DNA from: Trinickia sp. Y13
Lineage (GTDB): Bacteria > Pseudomonadota > Gammaproteobacteria > Burkholderiales > Burkholderiaceae
DNA: 64,000 nucleotides
Assembly (NCBI RefSeq): GCF_029522115.1
Contig: NZ_JAKWFK010000005.1
Span: 62,001 to 126,000, forward strand
Direction: 5' to 3'
Part shown: positions 16,054 to 25,038 of the stretch, one piece after another
Numbering within the stretch: position 1 is the first letter of the stretch
How the letters are laid out: every line of letters starts with the position of its first letter
Program-made: the position numbers and the translations under genes
Notes under the pieces: model-generated
What the model was told of the DNA's origin: nothing
Databases searched by the model: none
Seen by the model: the letters and a program-made list of their open reading frames with translations, nothing else

Positions 16054-18079
16054 ATGAACCCCAGCGATTCCTTCGTCGCGCGCCGCCTCTGGCTTTGCTC
16101 CATTGCGAGCGTGATCGCGCTTGCCGCCTTCGCCATCCTTTGTGCGCTTCGCGTGCTGCCCCCCGCCGTCACGATCGGCGTATCGACGGTCACCGCATTG
16201 GCCGCCTTGCTGGCGAGCACTGCATTCGATCGCGCCGCGGCTCGTCGCGCTCGACTGGCGCATGAGATGGCGCTCGATCTCGCCGCTGGCAAGCTCGAAG
16301 CGCTGCCGGAAAAGGAACACGCGAGCGGCGATGCGCTCACCGCTGCACTCGCCCAAACGAAGAGCACACTGCGGACGTTGAACGAACAGCTCACGCAGAT
16401 GTCACGCCGGCACGACGAGGGCGATATCGATGCGACGATCGACCTTGCGCACGTGAAGGGCGACTTCCGGGCGATGGCCGACGGCATCAACAAGATGGTG
16501 GCGGGTCACATCTCGGTGAAGAAGAAGGCGATGGCGTGCGTGGCCGAGTTCGGCCGAGGCAATTTCGAAGCGCCGCTCGAGCAATTTCCCGGGCAAGAAG
16601 GCGTTCATCAACGAGACCATAGAACAAGTGCGCCGCAACCTGAATGGGATCATCGCGGAGATGAACCGCATGTCGGTGGAGCATGACAAGGGCGAGATCG
16701 ACGTGATGATTGCGGCCGAGAACTTCGACGGCGCGTTCCGTAGCATGGCTGAAGGCATCAACAAGATGGTTGGCGGCCACATCGCCGTGAAGAAGAAGGC
16801 GATGGCATGCGTGGCCGAGTTCGGCCGGGGCAATTTCGAAGCGCCGCTCGAGAAATTCCCGGGCAAGAAGGCGTTCATCAACGAGACCATCGAACAAGTG
16901 CGCCGCAATTTGAAGGCGCTCATCACCGATTCCGCGGCGCTCGTCGCATCGGCTCGCGCCGGGCGGCTCGAAACCCGAGCCGACGCAAGCGCACATCATG
17001 GCGATTTCCGCCGCATCGTCGAGGGCATCAACCTGACGCTGGATGCGGTCATCGAGCCGCTCAACGAGGCAGGCCGCGTGCTCAAAGCGATCGAAGGCGG
17101 CGACCTCACTCAGGCGGCAAGCACGGCATTCGAAGGCCAACTGAAGGCGCTGTGCGAAAGCGTGAACAGCACCGCGCACAAGCTCGCGGAAGTGGTGGAC
17201 GAGGTCAACGGCGGGGCGATGGCGCTCGCCAATGCGTCGGAGGAAGTCAGCGCCGCGGCTCAGTCGCTGTCGCAAGCCGCTAGCGTTCAAGCTGCGAGCG
17301 TCGAGGAGACGAGCGCTTCGCTCGAGCAGATGACCGCATCGATTTCGCAAAACACCGAAAACGCGCGCGTCACCGACGGCATGGCCAGCAAGGCGGCCAA
17401 TGAAGCGAACGAGGGTGGTGAAGCGGTCAAGGCAACCGTCGGCGCGATGAAGCAGATCGCGCAGAAGATCGGCATCATCGACGACATCGCTTATCAAACG
17501 AATTTGCTGGCGCTGAACGCGGCCATCGAAGCGGCGCGCGCCGGTGAGCACGGCAAAGGCTTCGCCGTGGTCGCCGCCGAAGTGCGCAAGCTGGCGGAGC
17601 GTAGTCAGGTGGCGGCGCAGGAAATCGGCAATGTGGCGGCATCGAGCGTCGAACTCGCGGAGAAGGCGGGGCATCTGCTCGATCAAATGGTGCCCAACAT
17701 CCGCAAGACTTCCGACCTCGTGCAGGAAATCACGGCATCGTCCGAAGAGCAATCGGCGGGCGTCAATCAGATCAACAGCGCCGTCGCGCAACTGAGTCAG
17801 ACCACGCAGCAAAATGCGTCGAGCTCAGAAGAGCTGGCCGCGACCGCCGAGACGATGAGCACGCAAACCACGCAGTTGCAGCAGGCAATGAGCTTCTTCA
17901 AAGTTCATTCGGGCAGGACGGCGCGGCCCAGCCCGGTGCGCCGAGCGCCGGGTGCGGCAACTGCCGTTTCCGCCAAGCCGCGGGCGTCCGTGCGCCAGAT
18001 GCCGCAGCATGCGACGATGTTCGAAAGCGACGACGATCCGGCGAGCCGGTTCGACGAAGCGCAGTTCGTTTCTTACTGA
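16054..18079 (+). pseudogene. methyl-accepting chemotaxis protein interrupted by a +1 frameshift
   Basis: A receptor of about 675 residues in two frames. Frame one (16054 to about 16590) has two N-terminal helices and a module ending [15 protein letters not shown]. Frame two (from about 16590 to 18079) continues with a second copy of the module, HAMP-like segments and a complete signalling domain ([20 protein letters not shown]). The module is duplicated with a 90-codon period: 16474-16638 matches 16745-16908. The first copy reads GAGCAATTTCCCGGG where the second reads GAGAAATTCCCGGG, so one extra base at about 16581-16588 breaks the frame. It is either a recent mutation, a phase-variable or recoded site, or a sequencing error. 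The gene sits between cheW and cheR. Confidence 0.85.
16474..16908 (+). repeat. two direct copies of a 165-bp segment inside the frameshifted receptor gene
   Basis: Copies 16474-16638 and 16745-16908 are roughly 90% identical and encode a repeated module ([20 protein letters not shown] versus [20 protein letters not shown]). Spacing is 271 bp before the extra base and 270 bp after it, which pins the insertion to the first copy. Confidence 0.85.
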
Positions 18080-18081
18080 TC

Positions 18082-18121
18082 GTCGTCCCTGGCCCGCGGT
18101 TTGCCGCGGGCCAGGGACGAC
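18082..18121. terminator. perfect 18-bp hairpin between receptor gene and cheR
   Basis: GTCGTCCCTGGCCCGCGG (18082-18099), loop TTTG, then its exact complement (18104-18121). It starts 2 bp after the receptor stop codon and lies 19 bp upstream of the cheR start. There is no T tract, so it may act as a partial terminator, RNA processing or stability element rather than a full stop. Confidence 0.6.
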
Positions 18122-18139
18122 ACATGACAGCGACGACCG

Positions 18140-18949
18140 ATGGATCCGATTACCGACTCCGAATTTCGCAAGTTTCAGACATTCATCTTCGACGCGGCGG
18201 GCATCAGTCTCGCGCCGGCGAAGAAGGCGCTCGTCAGCGGTCGCCTGGCCAAGCGCTTGCGCGCATGCCAGCTCGATAGCTACGGCGACTACTTCGCGCT
18301 GTTATCGGACGATGCACATGGCGCGGAGCGGCAGATCGCGATCGATTTGCTGACCACGAACGAAACGTACTTTTTTCGCGAGCCCAAGCACTTCGAATTC
18401 CTGGCGGCGGTCGCGTCGCAGGCGCGGGGGGGCGGCTTTCGCGTCTGGAGCGCCGCCTGCTCGAGCGGCGAAGAGCCGTACAGCATCGCGATGGTGCTGG
18501 CCGACCGTCTTGCGGGCAAACCGTTCGAAGTCGTTGGCACCGACATTAGCACCCGCATGCTGCAAGCCGCCCAGCGCGCGCATTATCCGGACATTCGCGC
18601 CCGGCAGATGCCGTCCGATTATCGAAGGCGGTTTTGCCTACGCGGCACTGGCCCGCAAGAAGGCACGCTGCTGGTCGAGCGCAGTTTGCGCCAGCGCGTG
18701 CGTTTCGCACAGGCCAACCTCGTCGCGCCTTTGCCGGATTTGGGGCGCTTCGATGTGGCCTTTCTACGCAATGTCATGATTTACTTCGATGCCGCGACTA
18801 AACGCGAAGTCGTTCAGCGCGTCATATCGCTCATTCGACCCGAGGGCTATCTTTGCATCGGCCATTCGGAAAGCCTGCACGATCTGGGCATCGATTTGAT
18901 TCCCGTCGCGCCGTCGATTTTTCGCAAGCCCGGCCGCGCCGGGCAGTGA
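18140..18949 (+). CDS. cheR: CheR protein-glutamate methyltransferase
   Basis: A 269-residue S-adenosylmethionine-dependent methyltransferase that methylates receptor glutamates. It has the N-terminal helical domain, LTTNETYFFREPKHFEFL near 70-87, and the SAM-binding block RVWSAACSSGEEPYSIAMVL near 97-116, followed by GTDIS and LRNVMIYFD. No TPR extension. Together with the adjacent CheB it forms the adaptation pair. It is separated from the receptor gene by a long hairpin and from cheB by 12 bp. Confidence 0.94.
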   Translation: MDPITDSEFRKFQTFIFDAAGISLAPAKKALVSGRLAKRLRACQLDSYGDYFALLSDDAHGAERQIAIDLLTTNETYFFREPKHFEFLAAVASQARGGGFRVWSAACSSGEEPYSIAMVLADRLAGKPFEVVGTDISTRMLQAAQRAHYPDIRARQMPSDYRRRFCLRGTGPQEGTLLVERSLRQRVRFAQANLVAPLPDLGRFDVAFLRNVMIYFDAATKREVVQRVISLIRPEGYLCIGHSESLHDLGIDLIPVAPSIFRKPGRAGQ

Positions 18950-18961
18950 AGCGAGGCTGCG

Positions 18962-20038
18962 ATGGCTAGAATTCGTGTCTTGATCGTGGACGACTCCGCT
19001 GTCGTCAGGCAGGTGGTTTCGGGCATGCTGACGGCGGCCGGCTTCGAAGTGATGGATGCCGTTTCGGACCCTATCGCTGCGATGAGCCGTCTTGCGCGCG
19101 AATGGCCCGACGTGATCCTGCTCGACATCGAAATGCCGCGAATGGACGGCATCACCTTTCTGAAGAAGATCATGGCCGAGCGGCCGACGCCTATCGTCAT
19201 CTGCTCGACGCTGACGGAAAAGGGCGCGCGCACGACCGTAGATGCCCTGGCGGCCGGCGCCGTGTCGGTCGTTGCGAAGCCGCGGCTCGGTCTCAAGCAG
19301 TTCTTGCTCGATGCTGCCGACGAGCTTACAACGACGATCCGCGCCGCCGCGCGCGTCAACGCAGGGCGGCTCGCTCGCAGGCAACCGATCGCCGCCCCCG
19401 TGCCAAAGCACACGGCCGATGCGGTGCTGCCGCCCAGCGCACCGATCGCGCTCATGCATACGACGGAGCGCATCGTGGCGATCGGCACCTCCACTGGCGG
19501 CACGCAGGCGCTCGAGGTCGTGTTGACGGCGCTGCCGCGCGTTTCGCCCGGCATCGTGATCGTTCAGCACATGCCCGAGAAATTCACGGCGGCTTTTGCC
19601 GAGCGTTTGAATCAGATCTGCGAGATCGAGGTCAAGGAAGCACAACCGAATGACCGTGTGATGCAGGGGCGAGCGCTGATCGCGCCCGGCGGCAAGCATT
19701 TGACCGTGCGGCGCAGCGGCGCTCAGCATTATGTCGACGTGATCGACGGGCCGCTCGTCAATCGGCATCGGCCCTCCGTGGATGTGCTGTTTCGCTCGGT
19801 CGCCCGCAGCGCAGGCCGCAATGCGCTCGGCATCATCATGACGGGCATGGGCGATGACGGCGCAGCCGGGCTTGCAGAGATGCACGCCGCAGGGGCGCGC
19901 ACAGTGGCTCAGGACGAGGAAAGCTGCGTCGTGTTCGGCATGCCGCGGGAGGCGATCAAGCGCGGCGGCGTCGACAAGGTCGTCCCGCTATCCGCGATTA
20001 GCCACGAGATCGTGGCGGTTCACACACACCGCAACTGA
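18962..20038 (+). CDS. cheB: CheB protein-glutamate methylesterase
   Basis: A 358-residue receiver-methylesterase. Receiver: Asp pair at 10-11, phosphoacceptor in [12 protein letters not shown] near residue 55, Lys in VAKPR. The C-terminal esterase has the catalytic Ser in [10 protein letters not shown], His in QHMPEKF and Asp in [11 protein letters not shown]. It demethylates or deamidates receptors in feedback from CheA. Last gene of the rightward chemosensory operon. Confidence 0.94.
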   Translation: MARIRVLIVDDSAVVRQVVSGMLTAAGFEVMDAVSDPIAAMSRLAREWPDVILLDIEMPRMDGITFLKKIMAERPTPIVICSTLTEKGARTTVDALAAGAVSVVAKPRLGLKQFLLDAADELTTTIRAAARVNAGRLARRQPIAAPVPKHTADAVLPPSAPIALMHTTERIVAIGTSTGGTQALEVVLTALPRVSPGIVIVQHMPEKFTAAFAERLNQICEIEVKEAQPNDRVMQGRALIAPGGKHLTVRRSGAQHYVDVIDGPLVNRHRPSVDVLFRSVARSAGRNALGIIMTGMGDDGAAGLAEMHAAGARTVAQDEESCVVFGMPREAIKRGGVDKVVPLSAISHEIVAVHTHRN

Positions 20039-20168
20039 TGGCGCGATGGCACGCGCTTGCGTGCTATGCGTTCCCGATCGAATTCCCGGTTTCGGCCTGT
20101 CGCCAAGCCTTTTTTTGCCGCTTGAGGGCATAGGTCCGCGTGTCGAAGCATGTCCGTTCGAAAAAAAG

Positions 20169-20200
20169 CGAGCGGCAACGACATGTGCCGTTGCCGCTCG
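20169..20200 (-). terminator. terminator for the leftward MCP-cheW unit
   Basis: Perfect 12-bp stem CGAGCGGCAACG (20169-20180) with CGTTGCCGCTCG (20189-20200) and an 8-nt loop. On the minus strand the stem is followed by a run of T (complement of the seven A's at 20161-20167), typical of a rho-independent terminator for the leftward genes ending at 20313. Confidence 0.75.
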
Positions 20201-20210
20201 TTCTACCCGT

Positions 20211-20256
20211 TTAGTGGTTAGTGGTTAGTGGTTAGTGGTTAGTGGTTAGTGGTTAG
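20211..20256. repeat. heptanucleotide tandem repeat (TTAGTGG)6
   Basis: Six perfect consecutive copies of TTAGTGG (20211-20252) plus a partial TTAG. It lies in the gap between the convergent cheB and cheW genes, 10 bp after the terminator stem. Such short repeats are prone to slippage. No coding role is seen. Confidence 0.9.
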
Positions 20257-20312
20257 CGATTGGGCGATTCAATGCAATAGCGATCGAACGGCCTACCGAT
20301 CTACCGCGAACC

Positions 20313-20861
20313 TTAGTGTGCGTTTTCGGCAGCACTTTGCAGGGCCAGCATGTCGTTCGTCGACATTACTTGCTCGAGCGCGAGCAGGATCACGAATCGG
20401 CCGCGCACCTTGCCCATCCCTTGAATGAAGTCGGCGCGGATGGACGAGCCGAAGGCGGGCGGCGGCTCGATCTCGGAGGCCGGAATGTCGAGCACCTCGT
20501 TGACGGCATCGACGACGATGCCGATGTCCTGCCGTTCCCCTTGCATTTGCACTTCCACGATGACGATGCAGGTGCGCTTGGTGACTTCGGAAGAAGGCTT
20601 GCCGAAGCGCGCGAGCAAGTCGACAACAGGCACGACCGCGCCGCGCAGATTGATCACGCCGCGCGCGAAGGACGGCATCATCGGGACAGTCGTCAGCGCG
20701 GTATAGCTGATGATTTCCTTGATTGACAGAATACCGATCCCGTAAAGCTCGCCGGCCAGCACGAAGGTGAGCACCTGCGCCGGTTCGGCGGCGCCTGCGC
20801 TTGCCGGCGCTTTAATCTGCTTCCGCAATTCGGGCACTACTTGAGCGTGAGTCGTGTTCAT
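20313..20861 (-). CDS. cheW: second CheW coupling protein
   Basis: A 182-residue CheW-family protein with VLTFVLAGELYGIGILSIKEII, TTVPMMPSFARGVINLRGAVVPVVDLLARFG and GRFVILLALEQVM. It is a paralogue of the CheW encoded at 15470-16003. It follows the leftward receptor gene after 15 bp, so the two are co-transcribed and end at the terminator near 20169. It probably couples that receptor to the CheA of the facing operon, since no second cheA is present. Confidence 0.92.
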   Translation of the reverse strand: MNTTHAQVVPELRKQIKAPASAGAAEPAQVLTFVLAGELYGIGILSIKEIISYTALTTVPMMPSFARGVINLRGAVVPVVDLLARFGKPSSEVTKRTCIVIVEVQMQGERQDIGIVVDAVNEVLDIPASEIEPPPAFGSSIRADFIQGMGKVRGRFVILLALEQVMSTNDMLALQSAAENAH

Positions 20862-20876
20862 GATCAGCCCTCTGTG

Positions 20877-22550
20877 TTAGAACTTCGCGAACTGCGATTC
20901 GTCGGGCATACCGGAACCCGCGAACGTGAGCCCTGGCGCAAACGCCAGGCTTCCGGCGGGTTTGCTGGGGCTCTTCGCACGTGCGCGCGCGGTCGCGGCG
21001 CGCGTGTTCCCGGCATCGCCCGCGCGCGCGGCGCTGCCGCCCGATGCGAGACGGAAGAACGTCATCGCTTGACGCAACTGCTCGGATTGACTGCTCATCT
21101 CCTCGGCGGTGGCGGCGAGTTCTTCGGAGCTCGAGGCGTTTTGCTGCGTCGTTTGGCTCAATTGGCTCACGGCCACATTGATCTGTCCGACGCCGGACGA
21201 TTGCTCTTCCGAGGCGGCAGTGATTTCCTGCACCAGCTCGGAGGTCTTCTTGATATTGGGAACCATCGAATCGAGCAGGGCGCCAGCCTTCTCGGCCAAC
21301 TCGACGCTCGAGGTAGCGACCGTGCCGATTTCCTGCGCCGCGATCTGGCTGCGCTCCGCCAGCTTGCGCACTTCGGCGGCGACCACGGCGAAGCCTTTGC
21401 CGTGCTCACCGGCGCGCGCCGCTTCGATGGCCGCGTTCAGCGCGAGCAAGTTCGTTTGATAGGCGATGTCGTCGATGATGCCGATCTTCTGCGCGATCTG
21501 CTTCATCGCGCTCACCGTGGCCTTGACGGCTTCGCCGCTGTCGCTGGCTTCCTTTGCGGCTTGCTGCGCCATGCCGTCGGTCACCTTCGCGTTTTCGGTG
21601 TTTTGCGAAATCGATGCGGTCATCTGCTCGATCGATGCGCTCGTTTCCTCGACGCCGGCCGCTTGCTCGCTGGATGCCTGGCTCAAAGATTGCGCCGTCG
21701 CACTGACTTCTTCGGAAGCGCCCGCGATCGCCTCGGCGCCGCTGTTGACTTCGCCGACCACCTGAGACAGCTTGGCGATCATGTTTTGCATCGCACGCAG
21801 CAGTTGCCCGACTTCGTCTTTGGTCTTCGATTCGATGCGCACCGTGAGATCTCCTTCCGCGAGCCGGTTCGCGGCATCGAGGGCCTGCCCGATGGGCTTG
21901 CTGACGCCGCGGCTGATGATGAAGCCGAGCAACGCGCCGAGCGCCAATGCCGCCGCGATCGTGCCGATCATCAGCGTGCGGCTTTGCGTGTAGAGCGTCG
22001 TGGTGTCGTCGGATGCCTGCTTGGCGGCGGCTTCCTTCAATTCGGACAGCGCCGTCATGGTGCCGTCGAGCGAGGTGGCTTTCTCGCGCACGGTCTCCAT
22101 CGCCTTGGTGAGGGCCGGATCGCGCTCGGCCAGTTTGCTGCTGTTGATCAACGACACCAGCGTCGCCTGATCGCGCAGGTAGTTTTCCCAGGTGCGAGCA
22201 AACTCGGCCAGCAGCTGTTGGCCCTTCTCCGTGTTGATCAACGGCCGCGCCTTGTCGAGGTTGCTTTTCAACAACTCGCCCGACTTGTTCATCGTCTCGA
22301 TGTACTTCGCGCGCTCCTCCGGCGTCGTGGCGAGCAGGGCGTTGGCGCGCGCGCGTCCGATGTAGATCAGGTCGATGTTGGCTTCCTTGATATACGACAC
22401 GCCGAGCACATCGTGGTTGTACATGTGATCGGCCAGATCGTTGATTTTTCCGGCATTGCTAATGCCGACCATACCGACGATGCCGCTGGCCGATGCGACT
22501 ATGAGAAATGCGGCGACCAGTCGAATGCCGATCTTGATGTTGCCTAGCAT
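20877..22550 (-). CDS. methyl-accepting chemotaxis protein with four-helix-bundle sensor
   Basis: A 557-residue receptor. N-terminal helix ([24 protein letters not shown]), a periplasmic region at about 35-190 of 4HB_MCP type, a second helix near 190-210 ([21 protein letters not shown]), HAMP and a signalling domain with [31 protein letters not shown]. The tip is nearly identical to that of the frameshifted receptor at 16054-18079, so the two likely share ancestry. GAGG precedes the start. It is co-directional with the second cheW. Confidence 0.93.
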   Translation of the reverse strand: MLGNIKIGIRLVAAFLIVASASGIVGMVGISNAGKINDLADHMYNHDVLGVSYIKEANIDLIYIGRARANALLATTPEERAKYIETMNKSGELLKSNLDKARPLINTEKGQQLLAEFARTWENYLRDQATLVSLINSSKLAERDPALTKAMETVREKATSLDGTMTALSELKEAAAKQASDDTTTLYTQSRTLMIGTIAAALALGALLGFIISRGVSKPIGQALDAANRLAEGDLTVRIESKTKDEVGQLLRAMQNMIAKLSQVVGEVNSGAEAIAGASEEVSATAQSLSQASSEQAAGVEETSASIEQMTASISQNTENAKVTDGMAQQAAKEASDSGEAVKATVSAMKQIAQKIGIIDDIAYQTNLLALNAAIEAARAGEHGKGFAVVAAEVRKLAERSQIAAQEIGTVATSSVELAEKAGALLDSMVPNIKKTSELVQEITAASEEQSSGVGQINVAVSQLSQTTQQNASSSEELAATAEEMSSQSEQLRQAMTFFRLASGGSAARAGDAGNTRAATARARAKSPSKPAGSLAFAPGLTFAGSGMPDESQFAKF

Positions 22551-23055
22551 AATGAAATTCCCTCGGAGAATATTAATTGACGGCTGAGACCCAAACCGTT
22601 GGGCGGCATTGTGGACGGATGAAGACGCAGTGAATGGGGGACTGCTTTCCGTCGGCGTGGCACACCCAGCGCTCGGGGTCGCTCTACGACGTCCAAGATG
22701 CTGGACGAGCGATGCCGGCGGCCGGCATCGCGGGTGCGGCGGACGTCCAGCTCGAAGCGCGCGGCACTACGTATAAATGTGGATATCGGAAGGCATGCAT
22801 TAAGGCTTAACCCTCAGACAAGAATTTGTTTGTAACTGAGCGCGCAGGTGTTTTGTTAGCAACTGTCCAAAACCGGCCTGCGGATCGGGGTTCCGGTTCA
22901 CCCCCTGACGTGTCCGGCCATGCAGCAGTTCTGCGATACCTGCTCGCCGCCGGCGGTGGCCATTGGACAATCAATACGGGGTGGGTAACAATCGACGAAC
23001 CGGCACCGCGGAACTGACACGCCGCCACGCCAGTTATTCGAGAAAGGAGCGCAAC
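22551..23055. other. divergent intergenic region
   Basis: This 505-bp gap lies between the leftward receptor and the rightward metallo-beta-lactamase gene and must hold both promoters. I see no reliable sigma-28 or sigma-70 consensus, no repeat and no gene. A leftward open frame here is a shadow. Confidence 0.4.
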
Positions 23056-23793
23056 ATGGCGACCGCATCCCTTTCTAGCTTTTCTAGCGATACAACGATT
23101 GATGAGATCTCGGATCGCATCTATCGCATCTCCACGCCGGTCAAGATTCCCGGCGGGGGATTCTCGTTCAATCAGTACCTCATCGATGACGACGAGCCGT
23201 TGTTGTTTCATACCGGCCTGCGCAAGATGTTCCCGATCGTCGCGGAAGCGCTCGCGCGGATCGTGCCAATCGATCGTTTGCGCTACGTCGGTTTCTCGCA
23301 TTTCGAGGCGGACGAATGCGGCGCACTCAATGCGTTTCTCGCGGTAGCGCCGCGTGCGGAGCCGTTATGCGGCCAGATCGCGGCGATGGTCTCGGTTGGC
23401 GATTATGCTGACCGGCCGCCACGCGCGCTGGATGACGGCGAGACAGTCTCGCTTGGACGGCACAGCGTGCGCTGGCTGCATACACCGCATCTACCGCACG
23501 CATGGGAATGCGGCTTCCTGATGGAAACTACGTCGGCAACGCTGCTCTGCGGCGACTTGTTTACCCAAGGCGGTTCGCAACTCCCGCCGCTCACCGAGCG
23601 CGATATCCTCGAACCGAGCGAGGCGTTCCGACGCGAGATGGACTACTTCTCACACACCAGGAATGCCCGCGCCATGTTGGAACGCCTCGCTGCACTGAAT
23701 CCGACGACGCTTGCGTGCATGCACGGCAGCGCTTGGCGCGGCGATGGCTCGGCCCTGCTGCGCGCACTTGCCGACAGCGTCGAGCGCGGCTAA
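23056..23793 (+). CDS. ODP-type di-iron metallo-beta-lactamase-fold protein
   Basis: A 245-residue protein with the metallo-beta-lactamase fold. The metal motif reads SHFEADECG (His82, Glu84, Asp86), followed by His145 or His148 (TPHLPHAWE), Asp167 (LLCGDLF) and His223 (ACMHGS). The H-x-E-x-D form is that of the di-iron flavodiiron protein/ODP family rather than of zinc hydrolases (H-x-H-x-D-H). There is no flavodoxin domain. ODP proteins sense oxygen for chemotaxis in Treponema; here the gene lies 500 bp from a receptor gene, so an oxygen-sensing role is a reasonable inference. AAAGGAG precedes the start. Confidence 0.82.
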   Translation: MATASLSSFSSDTTIDEISDRIYRISTPVKIPGGGFSFNQYLIDDDEPLLFHTGLRKMFPIVAEALARIVPIDRLRYVGFSHFEADECGALNAFLAVAPRAEPLCGQIAAMVSVGDYADRPPRALDDGETVSLGRHSVRWLHTPHLPHAWECGFLMETTSATLLCGDLFTQGGSQLPPLTERDILEPSEAFRREMDYFSHTRNARAMLERLAALNPTTLACMHGSAWRGDGSALLRALADSVERG

Positions 23794-23885
23794 AGCCAGC
23801 GCGTAATTCGAGCGCAAGCGCGCAGACCGCAGTAAGCTTGACCGGGCCTGCTTGTCGGTTTGGTGCGGGCGGCGTGGGGATCTTA

Positions 23886-24206
23886 TTAGGTGCCCTTACT
23901 GTGTCCGGAATCTTCGGACGGCTGATGTACCTCATCGCCCCGACCCGGGAAAAAAACATTCAAAACGTCGCGCACGCCTTCTGCCAGAGTCGCCTCTGCG
24001 CTGATCGTTTCCGTTTCGCCGAACCGGGTCGGGTCGGCGCTCAAGCCGCGCCAATGTGTAAAGACGAGCAAAGGCTTTTCGGTCCACTCGCCCTCGCCAA
24101 ACTTCGCGAAAGTCGTGTCCCCACTGACAAGTCGAACCTCGTACCATCCATCGCGGACCGGGGCGAAGTCATCCAGTGGAAACCAGCCGGTTGGTTCGAT
24201 TTCCAT
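23886..24206 (-). CDS. hypothetical protein
   Basis: A 106-residue leftward open frame that looks coding. The first part is rich in Trp and acidic residues (GWFPLDDFAPVRDGWYEVRLVSGD, then FGEGEWTEKP and FTHWRGL), with alternating strand-like hydrophobics; the last 30 residues are low in order. No signal peptide, membrane segment or known motif. It lies convergent to the metallo-beta-lactamase gene, without operon partners. I do not recognise a family. Confidence 0.55.
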   Translation of the reverse strand: MEIEPTGWFPLDDFAPVRDGWYEVRLVSGDTTFAKFGEGEWTEKPLLVFTHWRGLSADPTRFGETETISAEATLAEGVRDVLNVFFPGRGDEVHQPSEDSGHSKGT

Positions 24207-24638
24207 ACATTCCTCATTGAGCTATCGCTACCTGTCGGTCGAAGTGCCGTCGCGCACATCGCTCCTCGCGGTTGGGCGGCGGCGTGCCATCCTAGCGCCA
24301 AATGATCAGACCAATACGCCTGGGAGAGTTGGCATGGGCTGCGCCAGCGGTCTGCAGGCGATCGAGCCCGGCACTTTTTTGATTATAGAAGTCGCCAACC
24401 TTGGCGCGGCGTGTGGCGAATGCCCGTTCTCGATACCGGGTTGCACGAACCCCATTCTGCGCGAGCGTTTGGGCCCCAGTTCGCGTGAGTGGCGGGTGGG
24501 CCCTCGGAGGCGAACGAGCAGGCGCCGCGTCGGTGCCTAACGAATCCGGAAGTTGCCGATGCCCGAATCGCCTCGGCTAACACGCGACAAACTCCTATTC
24601 TTGAAGAGCCCATTTGGACACGATCATGGAGACTGACG
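24207..24638. other. intergenic region
   Basis: No supported gene in this 432-bp gap. A GCCCGGCAC followed by six T residues near 24369-24380 might end a transcript, but no good stem is seen. It separates two isolated hypothetical genes. Confidence 0.35.
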
Positions 24639-24944
24639 ATGCGCATGCTTCTGAACATACGAATACCTCATGAGCCATTCAACGCTTTTGTGCGCGACGG
24701 GTCGATTGGCGTGTTGATAGAGAAGATACTCGCGGAGATGAGGCCGGAGGCCGCCTACTTTACGGAGCAGAATGGAACACGCGGAGCCATCCTCGTCGTC
24801 GACCTTGAGGAGCCGTCGCAGATTCCAAAATTCGCGGAGCCGTGGTTTCTGACGTTCAATGCCGACTGCGAGTTTCGCGTGGCGATGGTAGCGGAGGACC
24901 TCAAGAAGGCCGGACTCGAAACGTTTGGCTCCAAGTGGAAGTAG
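24639..24944 (+). CDS. conserved hypothetical protein
   Basis: A 101-residue cytosolic protein starting MRMLLNIRIPHEPFNAFVRDG with RPEAAYFTEQNGTRGAILVVDL in the middle and a C-terminal EPWFLTFNADCEFRVAMV. The alternation of strand and helix suggests a ferredoxin-like dimeric alpha/beta fold. I have seen proteins like this in proteobacterial genomes as conserved hypotheticals; no biochemical function can be assigned. GGAG lies 8 bp before the chosen ATG, and the longer in-frame extension to 24489 is not supported. Confidence 0.7.
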   Translation: MRMLLNIRIPHEPFNAFVRDGSIGVLIEKILAEMRPEAAYFTEQNGTRGAILVVDLEEPSQIPKFAEPWFLTFNADCEFRVAMVAEDLKKAGLETFGSKWK

Positions 24945-25038
24945 CGAGCGCAGCACGGCGTGTGACAGCGCGACTTCGGGGAGCTGCCGCTATCCGCCAG
25001 CAACCGCTACAATCTGCGGTTTTAGCCGGAATACGCCA

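Noticed and set aside
16487-17812. Leftward 441-codon open frame antisense to the frameshifted receptor
   Set aside because: Repetition in it only mirrors the duplicated module of the sense strand.
20211-20256. Possible CRISPR array
   Set aside because: The repeats are 7 bp and contiguous without spacers; it is a simple tandem repeat.
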